Below are positions 1-9,062 of a stretch of DNA of 64,000 bases, piece by piece; the stretch's first letter is position 1; each line of letters begins with the position of its first letter. The notes beneath the pieces were generated by a model. It did no database searches. It was given only the letters and a program-made list of their open reading frames with translations, and was not told the DNA's origin. Source of the DNA: Dyella acidiphila (GTDB taxonomy: Bacteria; Pseudomonadota; Gammaproteobacteria; Xanthomonadales; Rhodanobacteraceae); NCBI RefSeq assembly GCF_014863405.1, contig NZ_JACZZA010000002.1, forward strand, positions 372,001 through 436,000, given 5' to 3'. The position numbers were made by a program, and so were the translations under genes.

Positions 1-468
1 CAGCTTGAGTTCGTCCACCGCGACGGTGTCGTTTTCATTCACCACCGGCAACACGCCGAAGGCGAGCAATTCGCGCAGGGTGGCGCGTGCGTTGAGGTAG
101 CGGCGGCGGTTGCGCAGGTCGTCGTGCGTGAGCAGCACCTGCGCCACCGGACGCTGCGACAGGCTTTGCCATAGCGCAATCATCGGCGCCTGCCCCAGGG
201 CCGCCAGCGCCTGCCGCGCGGCCAGGCCGGCGCCGAGTGCGGCGTGCTCGCGCATCAGCGCACGGCCGGCCGCCACCGCGCCGGAAGAAACCAGCACCAC
301 TTCGCGGCCCACCGCATGGCTGGCATGCACGAACGCCGCCAGGTGCTGCGCATAGTGCGTGCTCAGCCCGCCGCCATCGGCCGCCAGCAGATTGCTGCCT
401 ACTTTCAACACCGCGCGCCGCCAGCTTGGCAATGCGCGTTCGGGAAGCTGGCGCGCGGCGGTGTTCAT
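1..468 (-). CDS. proB: Glutamate 5-kinase, N-terminal part (runs off window)
   Basis: First step of proline synthesis: ATP-dependent phosphorylation of glutamate to gamma-glutamyl phosphate in the cytoplasm. Only the first 156 residues lie in the window. They show the amino-acid-kinase fold start (LKVGSNLL near residue 22), the VLVSSGAVAAG segment, and the VNENDTVAVDELK block of glutamate 5-kinases. The ATG at 468-466 is three bases after the argH stop, so translation is probably coupled; I see no clear Shine-Dalgarno. The argH-proB order is typical of Xanthomonadales and places proline synthesis at the tail of the arginine operon. The C-terminal PUA domain, if present, is outside. Confidence 0.93.
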   Translation of the reverse strand, partial: MNTAARQLPERALPSWRRAVLKVGSNLLAADGGGLSTHYAQHLAAFVHASHAVGREVVLVSSGAVAAGRALMREHAALGAGLAARQALAALGQAPMIALWQSLSQRPVAQVLLTHDDLRNRRRYLNARATLRELLAFGVLPVVNENDTVAVDELKL

Positions 469-471
469 CGC

Positions 472-1767
472 TCAGGCGCTGAGTTGCGCGAGGCGTTGCT
501 GCAAGACATCCAGCTGCAGGCCGTTGCCCGCGCCCGGCGAGGTGCGCGCCGCCAGGCTGGCTTCCGGCGTGCGTCCCTGCCCGGCTGCGGCGGCCGCTTC
601 CGCCGCGGCGCGATAGGCATCGCGGAACGGCACGCCGGCGGCGGCCTGCTCGATCGCCACGTCGGTGGCATACATCGCCGGCTCGATCGCCGCACGCATC
701 GCCGCCTCGTTCCACTGCATGCGCGCCAGCAGATCCGGCAGCAATTCCAGCGCGGCCAGGCCATGCGTGACACCGTGGAACAGCGAGCCCTTGGAGAACT
801 GCAGATCGCGCTGGTAGCCCGACGGCAGCGACAGCAACTGCTCGATTTCGCAGCGGGCAGCGGCCACGGTGGCGTAAGAGGCACGCAGCAATTCCACCAC
901 ATCCGGATTGCGCTTGTTCGGCATGATCGAGCTGCCGGTGGTGTATTCCGACGGCAGCGCCACGAAATTGAATTCCGCGGTGGTGAACAGCGACAGATCC
1001 CAGGCCAGGCGGCGCGCATCGAGCATGGCGCTGCCGATGCTTTCCATCACCGCCATTTCGAACTTGCCGCGCGACAGCTGTGCATAGATCGGCGAGATCT
1101 GCATGCGCGAGAAACCCAGCGCCTGGGTGGTGTGCGCACGATCCAGCGGCAGGTTCACGCCGTAGCCGGCGGCGGTGCCGAGCGGATTGGCATCGACCCA
1201 GGCGGCGGTCTGGCGCGCACGCCAGGCGTTGTCGACAAAGCCCTCGGCAAAGCCGGCGAACCACATGGCGGTGGACGACACCACCGCGCGCTGCAGATGG
1301 GTGTAGCCGGGCAACGGCAGCGCCGGTTCGGCAGCGCGCTGCAGGCATACCGCGGCGATCGTGCGGCAGTGGCTTTCCAGCTCGGCCAGCTTTTCCTTCA
1401 GCCACAAGCGCGTAGCGACCAGGATCTGGTCGTTGCGGCTGCGGCCGGTATGTACGCGGCGGCCGGCGTCGCCCAGGCGCTCGGTGAGGCGCGCTTCGAT
1501 GGCGGAGTGGCCGTCTTCATAGCGTTCGTCCAGCACGAAGCTGCCGGCGCGAAAATCTGCGGCCAGGGCATCGAGCTCACGCTTCAGATCCTGCATTTCC
1601 TGCGCGCTGATCACGCCGATCTTGGCCAGGCCTTCGACGTGCGCCTTGCTGGCGGTGATGTCGTGCAGGAAGAACTCGCGGTCCAGCAGGACGTCGTCGC
1701 CGGCGAGGAACTTCATGATCTTCGCGTTGGTGGCGACGCCGGCTTTTTGCCAAAGGAGGTCGGTCAT
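472..1767 (-). CDS. argH: Argininosuccinate lyase
   Basis: Last step of arginine synthesis: argininosuccinate to arginine plus fumarate. The 431-residue protein is of normal family length. It carries HTGRSRNDQ (about 106-114), the YTHLQ segment with the catalytic Thr/His near 156, and the fumarase/lyase signature [11 protein letters not shown] at about 278-288 containing the catalytic serine. It lies about 210 bases downstream of argC and directly upstream of proB, all on the minus strand. The gap before it contains a REP-like palindrome, so messenger stability could differ on either side. Confidence 0.97.
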   Translation of the reverse strand: MTDLLWQKAGVATNAKIMKFLAGDDVLLDREFFLHDITASKAHVEGLAKIGVISAQEMQDLKRELDALAADFRAGSFVLDERYEDGHSAIEARLTERLGDAGRRVHTGRSRNDQILVATRLWLKEKLAELESHCRTIAAVCLQRAAEPALPLPGYTHLQRAVVSSTAMWFAGFAEGFVDNAWRARQTAAWVDANPLGTAAGYGVNLPLDRAHTTQALGFSRMQISPIYAQLSRGKFEMAVMESIGSAMLDARRLAWDLSLFTTAEFNFVALPSEYTTGSSIMPNKRNPDVVELLRASYATVAAARCEIEQLLSLPSGYQRDLQFSKGSLFHGVTHGLAALELLPDLLARMQWNEAAMRAAIEPAMYATDVAIEQAAAGVPFRDAYRAAAEAAAAAGQGRTPEASLAARTSPGAGNGLQLDVLQQRLAQLSA

Positions 1768-1813
1768 GGCTTGGGGTCTCTATGATTCAGTACGACTCGA
1801 TCTGCACTGCCGG

Positions 1814-1887
1814 CACTCCCGCGAAAGCGGAAGTCCGTTGCCGCGCCGAGGCGAACGTCAACCTGGATTCCCGCTTTCGCGGGAATG
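1814..1887. repeat. REP-like inverted repeat between argC and argH
   Basis: Two arms face each other: CTCCCGCGAAAGCGGAAGTCC (about 1816-1836, slightly degenerate) and GGATTCCCGCTTTCGCGGG (1865-1883). Each arm is itself a small palindrome (CCCGC..GCGGG type). This matches the general look of intergenic REP elements of the 'GTCATTCCCGC' class; three related hairpins occur elsewhere in the window (14127-14158, 19753-19772, 59767-59798). The remaining bases of the argC-argH gap (1768-1978) show nothing else I can name. Confidence 0.6.
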
Positions 1888-1978
1888 ACGTCTCGGCAAG
1901 ACAAACAGTTCGAAGAACGAAAACACCGACAGCGCCAGGACATGCATTGTCGGATATTGCAAACACAGTTGATCTAAG

Positions 1979-2932
1979 TCAAAGCGGAATTGCCGTGTAC
2001 TCATCCACGCCGATCGCCTGGTTGATGTTCTGCATCGCCTGCGTCGCTGCGCCCTTGAGCAGATTGTCCAGGGTGGCCACGATCACCACGCGCTTGCCGT
2101 CGGCCGACATGGCGAAGCCGCCGATTTCGGCATGGTGTTTGCCGGCGATCTGGCTCACCCATGGCGCTTCGTCCTGCACGCGCACCAGCGGATCCTTGGC
2201 ATAGGCTTGCTGGAACAGCGCAAGCACGTCGTTGCGCTGGTGCGGCCGCGACAGGTAGAGGTTGGTGGTAACGGTCAGCCCGCGGAAATGCGGCGCCACA
2301 TGCGGCATGAATTCCACCGGCACGCCCAGATGGCGGCTCGCTTCCTTCTCATGCATATGGCCGGTAAGCGCATACGGCATCAGGTTGTCACGCAGCTTGT
2401 CGGGATTGTTCTTGTCCGACGGCGTGGTACCGGCACCGGAGTAGCCGGAGACACCGAAGCACACCGGCGGCGCGGCCAGCATTTCTTTCAGCGGCGCGAT
2501 GGACAGCTGCATCGCGGTGGCGTAGCAGCCGGGATTGCTGATGCGCTTCTCGCCGCGCCACTTGTTGCGCGTGAGTTCCGGCAGGCCGTAGTACCAGTTG
2601 TTGTCGAAGCGATAGTCGGCGGAAAGGTCCACGATCACCGGATCCCTGCCCGCCGCATCGAAAGCCTGCACACATACGGCAGCCTTGCCGTTGGGCAGCG
2701 CCAGCACCACGACATCGGCATCCAGCGCCGGCAGGTCTTCATGTGCCGGCGAGCTGTAGCGCAGATCGCCCTGGTAGTCGGATACATGCGCATCCACGCG
2801 CTGGCCGTCCAGTTCGCGCGAAGACACGTAGGCCAGTTCCAGCGACGGATGCGCCGCCACCAGCCGGATCAGTTCCGCCCCGGTGTGCCCGCGTGCGCCG
2901 ACAATGCCGATACGTTTAGGGGAAGCAGCCAT
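1979..2932 (-). CDS. argC: N-acetyl-gamma-glutamyl-phosphate reductase
   Basis: Third step of the acetylated arginine pathway: NADPH reduction of N-acetylglutamyl phosphate to the semialdehyde. The 317-residue protein has the N-terminal nucleotide-binding loop GARGHTG (about 12-18), the catalytic Cys136 in SNPGCYATA, and GVSGYSGAG near residue 160. The length fits the short (type 2-like) ArgC seen in Xanthomonadales. The start is six bases after the argAB stop, so the two genes are almost certainly cotranscribed. Confidence 0.96.
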   Translation of the reverse strand: MAASPKRIGIVGARGHTGAELIRLVAAHPSLELAYVSSRELDGQRVDAHVSDYQGDLRYSSPAHEDLPALDADVVVLALPNGKAAVCVQAFDAAGRDPVIVDLSADYRFDNNWYYGLPELTRNKWRGEKRISNPGCYATAMQLSIAPLKEMLAAPPVCFGVSGYSGAGTTPSDKNNPDKLRDNLMPYALTGHMHEKEASRHLGVPVEFMPHVAPHFRGLTVTTNLYLSRPHQRNDVLALFQQAYAKDPLVRVQDEAPWVSQIAGKHHAEIGGFAMSADGKRVVIVATLDNLLKGAATQAMQNINQAIGVDEYTAIPL

Positions 2933-2938
2933 GATCGT

Positions 2939-4255
2939 TCAATCCACCAGGGTCGGTTGACGCACGGCGCAATGGGCGACGCAGCGTGCGATGGTGTCGA
3001 AGTCGTCCAGGCCGTACCAGAACACTTTCCAGCGCTCCTGCTTGTAGCAGCCATCCGACTCGGCGTAATAAAAGTGATTGATCTGGTTGCCATGGCGCGA
3101 ACGCCAGAACAGGCGCGGATTTTCCTCGCGCATCACCAGCCACACGGCCCGGCCCAGGCCTTCGCCCTGGGCGTCGTCGAGCACGGCGAACTTGTCCAGG
3201 TAGATCAGGCCATCTTCCTGGGTGAGGATCATCGCGGCGCGATAGTTCTCGCTGACGTAGATGCGATAGGGCGTGGTGCGCTCGAAATAATCCTCGACCA
3301 GCGTGCGGCCGAAGCTGGATTCGATCAGCTCGCGCATGCGCTGCCGGTCCACGCCGTCCCAGCTTCCGAAGCGGAACACTTTTTCGCCGCGGCGGACCAG
3401 CGTGCCGGAACCCTTGTGCGTGAACAGTTCCTTGGCCAGCTCGGACGGGCGCGTAATCGACACCGACGAGGTCAGCGGCAAGCTTTGCAGCAGGTCGGCA
3501 ATCTGCTCGATCTTCACGCGCATGCCGCCGTTGATCCACGGCTGCGCCATCAAATGGTCGAACTCGGTACTCAGGTTGATCGAGTCGATGATGCGCCCCT
3601 GATCGTCGAGCAGACCGCCGGTGCCAGTGAGGAAGATAATCTTGTACGGCTCCAGCACGCGCACCAGTTCGTTCGCTGCAAAATCAGCGTTGATATTGAG
3701 GAACTGGCCTTCGTCGGTTTCGCCCAGGCTGGCGATCACCGGAATGGAACCGGCGCGCAGGCTGGCCTCGATCGGCGCGAGATTGATGCTGTCGACCTTG
3801 CCGACCATGTCGTAGACGTCCTTGTCCAGGAAGCTGGACATGAACACGCCGGAGGGCACGGAGGTGGCGCGGGTGTTCATCGCCTGCAGCGCTTCCACCA
3901 GTCGCAGGTTCTGCTGCTGGAACACGCGGCGCACGATGCCCAGCGCCTTGGGCGAGGTCACGCGCAGGCCGTTCACCGTCTGCTTGGTGATGCCGGCGGC
4001 CTGCAGCTCTTCATCCAGCTGCGGGCCGGCACCATGCAGCACGATCGGCGTCAGGCCCACTTGCTGCAGGAAGGTCAGCGAGGAAGTGAGATCGGCCAGC
4101 TCGTCGCGCAGCACGGCGCCGCCGACTTTCACCACGGCGAAGCGCTTCGCATCCAGCTGCGAAAAACGCTTGAGGTATTGCTGGATTTCCTTGGCGCTGC
4201 CCATCGCGGAGAGCAGGCGCACAATGGTCTGGCGGGTGTTCTTATGCGATTCCAC
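2939..4255 (-). CDS. argB: Bifunctional N-acetylglutamate kinase / N-acetylglutamate synthase
   Basis: A 438-residue fusion. Residues about 30-285 are an amino-acid-kinase domain ([11 protein letters not shown] near 42; [11 protein letters not shown]; a [11 protein letters not shown] segment) expected to phosphorylate N-acetylglutamate. The last 150 residues are a GNAT-type acetyltransferase domain ([19 protein letters not shown]) expected to make N-acetylglutamate from glutamate and acetyl-CoA. This architecture is established in Xanthomonas and resembles vertebrate NAGS; the fused protein supplies both the first and second steps, and no separate argA or argB lies in the operon. Its start overlaps the argE end by 14 bases. 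Confidence 0.93.
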   Translation of the reverse strand: MESHKNTRQTIVRLLSAMGSAKEIQQYLKRFSQLDAKRFAVVKVGGAVLRDELADLTSSLTFLQQVGLTPIVLHGAGPQLDEELQAAGITKQTVNGLRVTSPKALGIVRRVFQQQNLRLVEALQAMNTRATSVPSGVFMSSFLDKDVYDMVGKVDSINLAPIEASLRAGSIPVIASLGETDEGQFLNINADFAANELVRVLEPYKIIFLTGTGGLLDDQGRIIDSINLSTEFDHLMAQPWINGGMRVKIEQIADLLQSLPLTSSVSITRPSELAKELFTHKGSGTLVRRGEKVFRFGSWDGVDRQRMRELIESSFGRTLVEDYFERTTPYRIYVSENYRAAMILTQEDGLIYLDKFAVLDDAQGEGLGRAVWLVMREENPRLFWRSRHGNQINHFYYAESDGCYKQERWKVFWYGLDDFDTIARCVAHCAVRQPTLVD

Positions 4256-5360
4256 GGTTCACGATCTCGTAGATGGTCTCGGCGTAGGCCTGCAGTTGAT
4301 CCAGGGCAACCCATTCGTCAGCGGTATGCGCCTGGGCGATATCGCCAGGGCCATACACGAAGGAGATGTAGCCCCCGGCGGAAAACAGCGCGGCCTCGGT
4401 CCAGAAGTTCACGGCATTGCCGACCGGAATGCCCAGCTCGTCGGCGATATCGCGCGCGGCCAGGCGACGGGTTTCGGCGGTGGCGGTATCGCCCGCAGGC
4501 AACGACACGCCGCGGAACAATTCCTCGTAGCTTTCCGGCTGCGGTTCGACCAGGGTACGGAAGGTTTCCAGCAACTGGTCCGGATCCATGCTCGGCAGCG
4601 GGCGAAAGCCAAAGCGCACATCCGCCGTCGGCGCGATCATATTGGCCTTGATGCCGCCTTCGACCCGGCCGATGTTGAAACGCAGGCCGGTCAGACCGCC
4701 GAAACGCTCATGCGACTGGCGCTCGACGTAATCCAGTGCAGCGCTGCCCCAACGGATCGCCTGGTGCAAGGCACTGTCGCTGGGCCGCAGTTCACCGGAC
4801 GCGTGCCCGGCCTGGCCGGTGAAGCGCATCTGCACTGAATGAATGCCGCGATGCGCCAGCACCGCTTCGCCGCGGGTCGGCTCGGCCACGATCACCGCAT
4901 CGTAGGCATGCCCCAGCTTGAGGAACGCAGCGATGCAGCGCGGATCGTTGGCTTCTTCGTCGGTGGACAACAGCAGCGCCATGTCGCCCGACGTGCGGTT
5001 GGCAACCGTCAGCAATGCGGCAGCGGCGCCCTTGATATCGCAGGCGCCGAGGCCGACTGCGCGATCCTCGGTGACCGTGAGCGCATGCGGGTCCCGAGTC
5101 CAGTGCGGCGAATCGGGCACCGTGTCCAGGTGCACGTTGAACAGGTACTTCGGCTTGCCGCGCACGGCATACAGCGTCACCGCACCGGCGCCGTGATCGG
5201 TCACCGTCACCTCGAAACCCGGCAGATGCTCGCGCAGGTAATCGAAGATGCCGCCGGTGCCGATCTCGCGCGGCGGATTGCGCGTATCGAACGACACCAG
5301 CGCACGCAAGTGAGCAAGCGTGGCGTCCAGCAGCTGGCTGTGGCCGAGCTGGGCACTCAT
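4242..5360 (-). CDS. argE: N-acetylcitrulline/N-acetylornithine deacetylase (M20 family)
   Basis: A 372-residue M20 metallohydrolase. It shows the metal-binding [10 protein letters not shown] segment, the ACDIKG segment, and the STDEEAND segment carrying the general-base glutamate. Because the operon has an acetylornithine transcarbamylase (argF'), the expected physiological substrate is N-acetylcitrulline, giving citrulline for ArgG; this follows from Xanthomonas biochemistry rather than from the sequence itself. The chosen ATG (5360) overlaps the argG stop in an ATGA arrangement, which supports the start and suggests coupled translation. Confidence 0.93.
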   Translation of the reverse strand: MSAQLGHSQLLDATLAHLRALVSFDTRNPPREIGTGGIFDYLREHLPGFEVTVTDHGAGAVTLYAVRGKPKYLFNVHLDTVPDSPHWTRDPHALTVTEDRAVGLGACDIKGAAAALLTVANRTSGDMALLLSTDEEANDPRCIAAFLKLGHAYDAVIVAEPTRGEAVLAHRGIHSVQMRFTGQAGHASGELRPSDSALHQAIRWGSAALDYVERQSHERFGGLTGLRFNIGRVEGGIKANMIAPTADVRFGFRPLPSMDPDQLLETFRTLVEPQPESYEELFRGVSLPAGDTATAETRRLAARDIADELGIPVGNAVNFWTEAALFSAGGYISFVYGPGDIAQAHTADEWVALDQLQAYAETIYEIVNRGIA

Positions 5361-6547
5361 CGGTTGACCTCGGCCCACAGGGTGCTGCTCATGCCGAACA
5401 GCTTGATAAAGCCTTCCGCCTCGGCCACGCCCCAGTCTGCCGCCTGCGCATAGGTCGCGCCCTTGGCGTTGAGGATGTGCTTGGATTCGACCGCCACGGC
5501 GGTGACCACGCCACCGCTGGTTTCCAGCGTGACTTCGCCGCTGACGGTGGCCTGGCTGGAGGCGAGGAAGGCTTCCAGGTCGGTTTTCAGCGGATCGTGG
5601 TAGAAGCCTTCGTACACCAGCTCCACCCACTTGCGCGCCACGTCCGGCTTGAAGCGGTTCTGCTGCTTGGTCAGCACCGTTTCTTCCAGCGCGCGATGCG
5701 CGGCCAGCAGCGCGGTGAGGCCCGGCGCTTCGAAAATGATGCGGCCCTTGAGGCCGATAGTGGTGTCGCCGGTGTAGATGCCGCGGCCGACGCCGTACTG
5801 CGCCAGCAACGTGTTGAGCTTGGCCAGCATCTTGTGGCCGGCGATCTTTTCGCCATCCAGTGTCACCGCTTCGCCGTTGACGAAGCCGATCTTCAGCTGC
5901 AGTGCTTTGGACGGCCATTCGGCACGCGGCTTGCACCAACCCACGGCACCCTCGCCCGGCGTCAGCCAGCGATCGATCTCGCCGCCGGACATGGTCACGC
6001 CGAGCAGGTTTTCATTGATGGTGTAGGCCTTCTGCTTGGCGCGCACGCCGAAGCCGAGCTGCTCCAGGTATTTCTGCTCGTAGGCGCGTACTTCGGTGTG
6101 CTCTTTCTGGATCTCGCGGATCGGCGCCACGATTTCATAGTCGCCCTGCGCCTTCACCGCCAGGTCGAAACGTACCTGGTCGTTGCCCATGCCGGTGCAG
6201 CCGTGCGCGATGGCTCGCGTACCCAGTTCGGCGCAGCGCTTGAGCGCGGCATCCACGATCAGGTAGCGGTCGGACACCAGCAGCGGATACTGCGACTGAT
6301 AGCCCTCGCCCGCCCACACGAACGGCTTGACGAAGCCGTTCCAGATCGCCGGGCCGCCATCGACGGTGACGTGACTGGCTGCCTTCAATTCCTTGGCGCG
6401 CGCTTCGATATAGGCGCGCTCCTCATCGTCCACGCCGCCGGTATCGGCAAACACGGTGTGCACGGCCCAGCCGCGTTCTTGCAGGTAGGGAATGCAGAAG
6501 CTGGTGTCGAGGCCACCGGAAAAGGCGAGAACGATGTCTTTGCTCAT
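5357..6547 (-). CDS. argG: Argininosuccinate synthase
   Basis: Condenses citrulline and aspartate with ATP. The 396-residue protein begins [16 protein letters not shown], the PP-loop ATP-binding motif, which fixes the start at 6547; an in-frame ATG 45 bases upstream would overlap the preceding OsmC-like gene and add residues not usual in the family. Other family blocks are [12 protein letters not shown] and [10 protein letters not shown]. No strong Shine-Dalgarno is visible before the chosen start. It lies between the OsmC-like gene and argE in the same operon. Confidence 0.96.
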   Translation of the reverse strand: MSKDIVLAFSGGLDTSFCIPYLQERGWAVHTVFADTGGVDDEERAYIEARAKELKAASHVTVDGGPAIWNGFVKPFVWAGEGYQSQYPLLVSDRYLIVDAALKRCAELGTRAIAHGCTGMGNDQVRFDLAVKAQGDYEIVAPIREIQKEHTEVRAYEQKYLEQLGFGVRAKQKAYTINENLLGVTMSGGEIDRWLTPGEGAVGWCKPRAEWPSKALQLKIGFVNGEAVTLDGEKIAGHKMLAKLNTLLAQYGVGRGIYTGDTTIGLKGRIIFEAPGLTALLAAHRALEETVLTKQQNRFKPDVARKWVELVYEGFYHDPLKTDLEAFLASSQATVSGEVTLETSGGVVTAVAVESKHILNAKGATYAQAADWGVAEAEGFIKLFGMSSTLWAEVNR

Positions 6548-6572
6548 GATGCGAGATCCAAAAGAGAAGGTT

Positions 6573-7049
6573 TTACGGGGTTTCGATGACAATGCGCGGT
6601 TCGCAGCGCACCGGGAAATTGACGGAATTGGCTATAAAGCAGGCGTGATGGGCTTCGTCGTGCACGGCCGTGGCGCGGACGGCATCGCTGCTGGCGCTGA
6701 TCGTCACCTGCGGACGCAGCACCACTTCGGTAAAGCGACCGTCCTCGCCGCGATCGAGCAGCGTGCCCACCGCCGCGTCGACGTACTGCGTGACCACCAC
6801 GCCGGCGGTGGCGGCAAGATGCAGGTACCAGAGCATGTGGCAGCTGGATAGCGCCGCCACCAGCATGTCTTCCGGATTGTGCTTGCTGCCGTCGCCACGG
6901 TAGGCGGCATCCGAGGAGGAGGCGATCACCGGTTTGCCGGCGATCCGCACCTCGTGTTCACGGCCGTAGCCTTGATAGGTCTTGGTGCCGGTGCCGTGAT
7001 TGCCGGTCCATACCACTTCGACCGCATACTGGTGCTGCTTGTCAGCCAT
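6573..7049 (-). CDS. OsmC-family thiol peroxidase-like protein
   Basis: A 158-residue OsmC/Ohr-superfamily protein with the two characteristic cysteines, Cys70 ([12 protein letters not shown]) and Cys137 ([11 protein letters not shown]), which in the family reduce organic or fatty-acid hydroperoxides. It differs from the true Ohr at 48789-49220 and from classical OsmC, so its substrate is uncertain. It overlaps the upstream PaiB-like gene by eight bases and is followed by argG after 25 bases, so it is embedded in the arginine operon. A role in arginine metabolism is not evident from the sequence. Confidence 0.85.
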   Translation of the reverse strand: MADKQHQYAVEVVWTGNHGTGTKTYQGYGREHEVRIAGKPVIASSSDAAYRGDGSKHNPEDMLVAALSSCHMLWYLHLAATAGVVVTQYVDAAVGTLLDRGEDGRFTEVVLRPQVTISASSDAVRATAVHDEAHHACFIANSVNFPVRCEPRIVIETP

Positions 7050-7671
7050 CGCGGCGCTCCTCGGCCTGTTGCATCAGTTCGATCAGCTCGGCGTCGCGCA
7101 CGCCGGCACGCTCGCCCAGCCCCTCGATCACCCCGGCGCGGTTGGCATCGGGATGGTTCTGGCTGAGCTTGAACTTGCCTTCGATGCGCTCGATGGCGAT
7201 TTCCACGCCGACGATAAGCTTGAGCATCTTTTCAAGGTGATCTTCCGGTGCATCGCCGACATGCCAGGGCGCCGCTTGCGTGGCTTCGTGGCGATCGGTG
7301 AGTTTTTCCAGCAGACCGCGCAGCCAGGTCTTGTCCTCGATCACCCGCAGGCGACCATGCACATGCACCACCGCGTAGTTCCAGGTCGGTACTTCGCGCC
7401 CGGTTTCATGCTTGCTCGGATACCAGTTGGGACTGACGTAGCCGTTGGCAGCCTGGAACATCGCCAGCACCTGCATGCCATCGGCCTTGGCCAGTTCATT
7501 GCCGCGCGCCACATGCCCTTGCAGCAAGGCCGTGCCGGCCAGCTCGAACGGCAGGTGATTGGCAACCAGTCCATCGGCACCGTGCATCACCACCGTGGCA
7601 AACGGATAGTCGCGTATCAGTGCGTGCAGCACCTCGGCGCGGGTTTCCTGGAAGGACTTGGGCAGGTACAT
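7042..7671 (-). CDS. PaiB-family FMN-binding protein
   Basis: A 209-residue protein beginning MYLPKSFQETRAEVLHALIRDYPFA and containing FQAANGYVSPNWYPSK and VPTWNYAVVHVHG, the blocks that define the PaiB family (FMN-binding split barrel, 'negative transcriptional regulator' by name from Bacillus PaiB). A flavin-dependent or heme-related role is possible; DNA binding is not shown by any motif I see. It lies 15 bases downstream of argF' and overlaps the OsmC-like gene by eight bases. Confidence 0.88.
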   Translation of the reverse strand: MYLPKSFQETRAEVLHALIRDYPFATVVMHGADGLVANHLPFELAGTALLQGHVARGNELAKADGMQVLAMFQAANGYVSPNWYPSKHETGREVPTWNYAVVHVHGRLRVIEDKTWLRGLLEKLTDRHEATQAAPWHVGDAPEDHLEKMLKLIVGVEIAIERIEGKFKLSQNHPDANRAGVIEGLGERAGVRDAELIELMQQAEERRDG

Positions 7672-7686
7672 GGGCGCTGCCGTGAC

Positions 7687-8694
7687 TCAGCGCTGCGCGA
7701 TCAGCGAAGCCATCACCGCCTTCTGCACATGCAGGCGGTTTTCCGCTTCGTCGATGGCGATGCAGGCCGGCGAATCCATCACCGCATCGGTGGCCTTGAT
7801 GTTCCGGCGCAGCGGCAGGCAATGGCTGAAGACGCCGTGGTTGGTCAGGGCCATCTTGGCCTCGTCGACGATGAAGTGCTTGTGTGCGTCGCGGATCGGC
7901 TTTTCCTGCTCCCAGCGGCCGAAGAACGGCAGCGCACCCCAGCTCTTGGCATAGACCACGTCGGCGCCGCGATAGGCTTCCTCGATGTTGTGGCTGACCT
8001 TGAGCGAGCCGCCGTTCTGCTTCGCATTCTGCTCGCCGAACGCCATGTAGCGCTCGTCCAGCACGTAGTCGGGCGTGGGGCACAGCAAGGTCACGTCCAT
8101 GCCCATCTTGGTGGCGATCAGCAAGGCGGAATTGGCCACCGCGGTATTCAGCGGCTTGGGGTGGTAGGTCCAGGTAAGCACGTACTTGCGGCCGGTGAGA
8201 TCGCCGAAACGCTCTTTCAGGGCCAGCGCGTGCGCCAGTTCCTGGCAGGGATGGGTGATGGTTTCCATATTGATCACCGGCACCGTGGCGTATTGCGCGA
8301 ACGCCTTGATCACCGCGTCTTCGCGATCGACCGACCAGTCCTGGAATTTCGGAAACGCACGCACCGCGATCAGGTCCACGTAGCGGCTGAGCACGCGCGC
8401 CACTTCGGCGATGTGCTCTTCCGCTTCGCCGTCCATCACCACGTTGGGGCGAAATTCGATCGGCCACGCATCCTTGCCGGGCGACAGCACGATGGCATGG
8501 CCGCCGAGATGGAATGCGCCCAGCTCGAAACTGGTGCGCGTGCGCATCGACGGGTTGAAGAACAGCAACGCCACCGACTTGCCGGCAAGCTGCTGGCCGT
8601 GCGGCGAGCGCTTGAAGGCCGCAGCCTGCTCAAGCAACGCGTCGATCTCGGCGCGGCTGTAATCCTGGGTGGTTAGGAAATGACGAAGCGACAT
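7687..8694 (-). CDS. argF': N-acetylornithine carbamoyltransferase
   Basis: Transfers the carbamoyl group to N-acetylornithine, giving N-acetylcitrulline. The 335-residue protein has the carbamoyl-phosphate loop SMRTRTSFE (49-57), HPCQ (148-151), and HCLPLRR near 294. Glu92, which in Xanthomonas AOTCase contacts the acetyl group, is present in FRPNVVMDGEAEEH; Lys300 by my count appears to match the regulatory carboxylated lysine reported for the X. campestris enzyme. These features separate it from ordinary ornithine transcarbamylase. Start 8694 is chosen because family members begin at this MSLRHFL; a longer frame would run into the terminator hairpin upstream. First gene of the arginine operon and downstream of a predicted attenuator. 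Confidence 0.93.
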   Translation of the reverse strand: MSLRHFLTTQDYSRAEIDALLEQAAAFKRSPHGQQLAGKSVALLFFNPSMRTRTSFELGAFHLGGHAIVLSPGKDAWPIEFRPNVVMDGEAEEHIAEVARVLSRYVDLIAVRAFPKFQDWSVDREDAVIKAFAQYATVPVINMETITHPCQELAHALALKERFGDLTGRKYVLTWTYHPKPLNTAVANSALLIATKMGMDVTLLCPTPDYVLDERYMAFGEQNAKQNGGSLKVSHNIEEAYRGADVVYAKSWGALPFFGRWEQEKPIRDAHKHFIVDEAKMALTNHGVFSHCLPLRRNIKATDAVMDSPACIAIDEAENRLHVQKAVMASLIAQR

Positions 8695-8719
8695 CGTTGA
8701 CTCCAGTCCGAAAAAGCAA

Positions 8720-8745
8720 AAAACCCGGCGCAAAGGCCGGGTTTT
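8720..8745 (-). terminator. Intrinsic terminator in the argF' leader (attenuator hairpin)
   Basis: On the minus strand the arms AAAACCCGGC (8745-8736) and GCCGGGTTTT (8729-8720) form a perfect 10-bp stem with a six-base loop, followed by further T residues. It is only 26 bases upstream of the argF' start codon. No gene ends here on either strand (the gene to the right, also minus, has its own terminator at 9008-9042), so it makes sense only as a conditional terminator within the operon's leader RNA. Confidence 0.8.
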
Positions 8746-8788
8746 GTCGTCGTATTACACATGCAACGTGGCGACAGCCTACCCGGCC
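8735..8788 (-). promoter_or_regulatory. Predicted antiterminator pairing of the arginine leader
   Basis: The RNA segment GGCCGGGT (8788-8781), at the end of the leader ORF and overlapping its stop codon, is perfectly complementary over eight bases to ACCCGGCC (8742-8735), which is the 5' arm of the terminator. Pairing of these would prevent the terminator. A ribosome finishing the leader ORF would cover 8788-8781 and allow termination; a ribosome stalled at Arg codons 23-26 would leave it free. Inferred from complementarity only. Confidence 0.6.
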
Positions 8789-8883
8789 GAATGTCGGTCC
8801 AGCGGTCGACGCGCACGCGAGGTCATGCCAGCGGCCATGCGGGCGCTGGTAAGCACGGTAGCGGTATAGACGGCTGAGGACAT
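8779..8883 (-). CDS. Predicted Arg-rich leader peptide of the arginine operon
   Basis: A 34-codon ORF starting at ATG 8883-8881 with a GGAAG Shine-Dalgarno-like sequence a few bases upstream, ending in TAG at 8781-8779. Five of 34 residues are arginine and four fall in the eight codons 23-30 (CGT, CGT, CGA, CGA at codons 23, 25, 26, 30). The ORF ends 34 bases before an intrinsic terminator and its last codons can pair with that terminator's 5' arm, which is the classical arrangement of an amino-acid attenuator. The peptide itself resembles nothing I know. Arg is common by chance in GC-rich frames, so the evidence is the combination rather than composition alone. Confidence 0.55.
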   Translation of the reverse strand: MSSAVYTATVLTSARMAAGMTSRARRPLDRHSAG

Positions 8884-8908
8884 GGGGCTTCCGGGTGGTT
8901 GAACCTCA

Positions 8909-8937
8909 ATCATGACCGCATTTTCGCTGCCATGCAA
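8909..8937 (-). promoter_or_regulatory. Candidate promoter of the arginine operon leader
   Basis: On the minus strand a TTGCAT (8937-8932) and a CATGAT (8914-8909) are separated by 17 bases. This would start RNA near 8902, giving a short leader of about 20 bases before the predicted leader peptide ATG. Both boxes are only partial matches to the sigma-70 consensus (3 of 6 and 4 of 6). The rest of 8938-9007 contains A-rich stretches but no other signal I can support. Confidence 0.35.
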
Positions 8938-9007
8938 CAGAAAAAACGGCACAAGCGCACAGGCCGCGCGAACCCATGGAAATGGCCGGCTTTGGGGCCA
9001 GGCAAAA

Positions 9008-9042
9008 CAAAAGCGACCGTGCCCGGAGGCAGCGGTCGCTTT
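9008..9042 (-). terminator. Intrinsic terminator of the glycine-zipper gene
   Basis: Inverted repeat AAAGCGACCG (9010-9019) and CGGTCGCTTT (9033-9042), 10 bp with a 13-base loop. On the minus strand it is followed by TTGTTTTGCC. It begins 20 bases after the stop of the minus-strand gene at 9063. Confidence 0.75.
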
Positions 9043-9062
9043 GGTAGGGCCGGACGCCGGGA

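Noticed and set aside
2132..4651. Long plus-strand frame (about 840 codons) opposite argC and argAB
   Set aside because: Antisense shadow of clearly recognised genes; composition is typical of complementary-strand artefacts (His/Arg/Gln rich).
6548..6592. Upstream in-frame ATG for argG at 6592
   Set aside because: It overlaps the end of the OsmC-like gene and adds residues not found in argininosuccinate synthases; the start at 6547 matches the family N-terminus.
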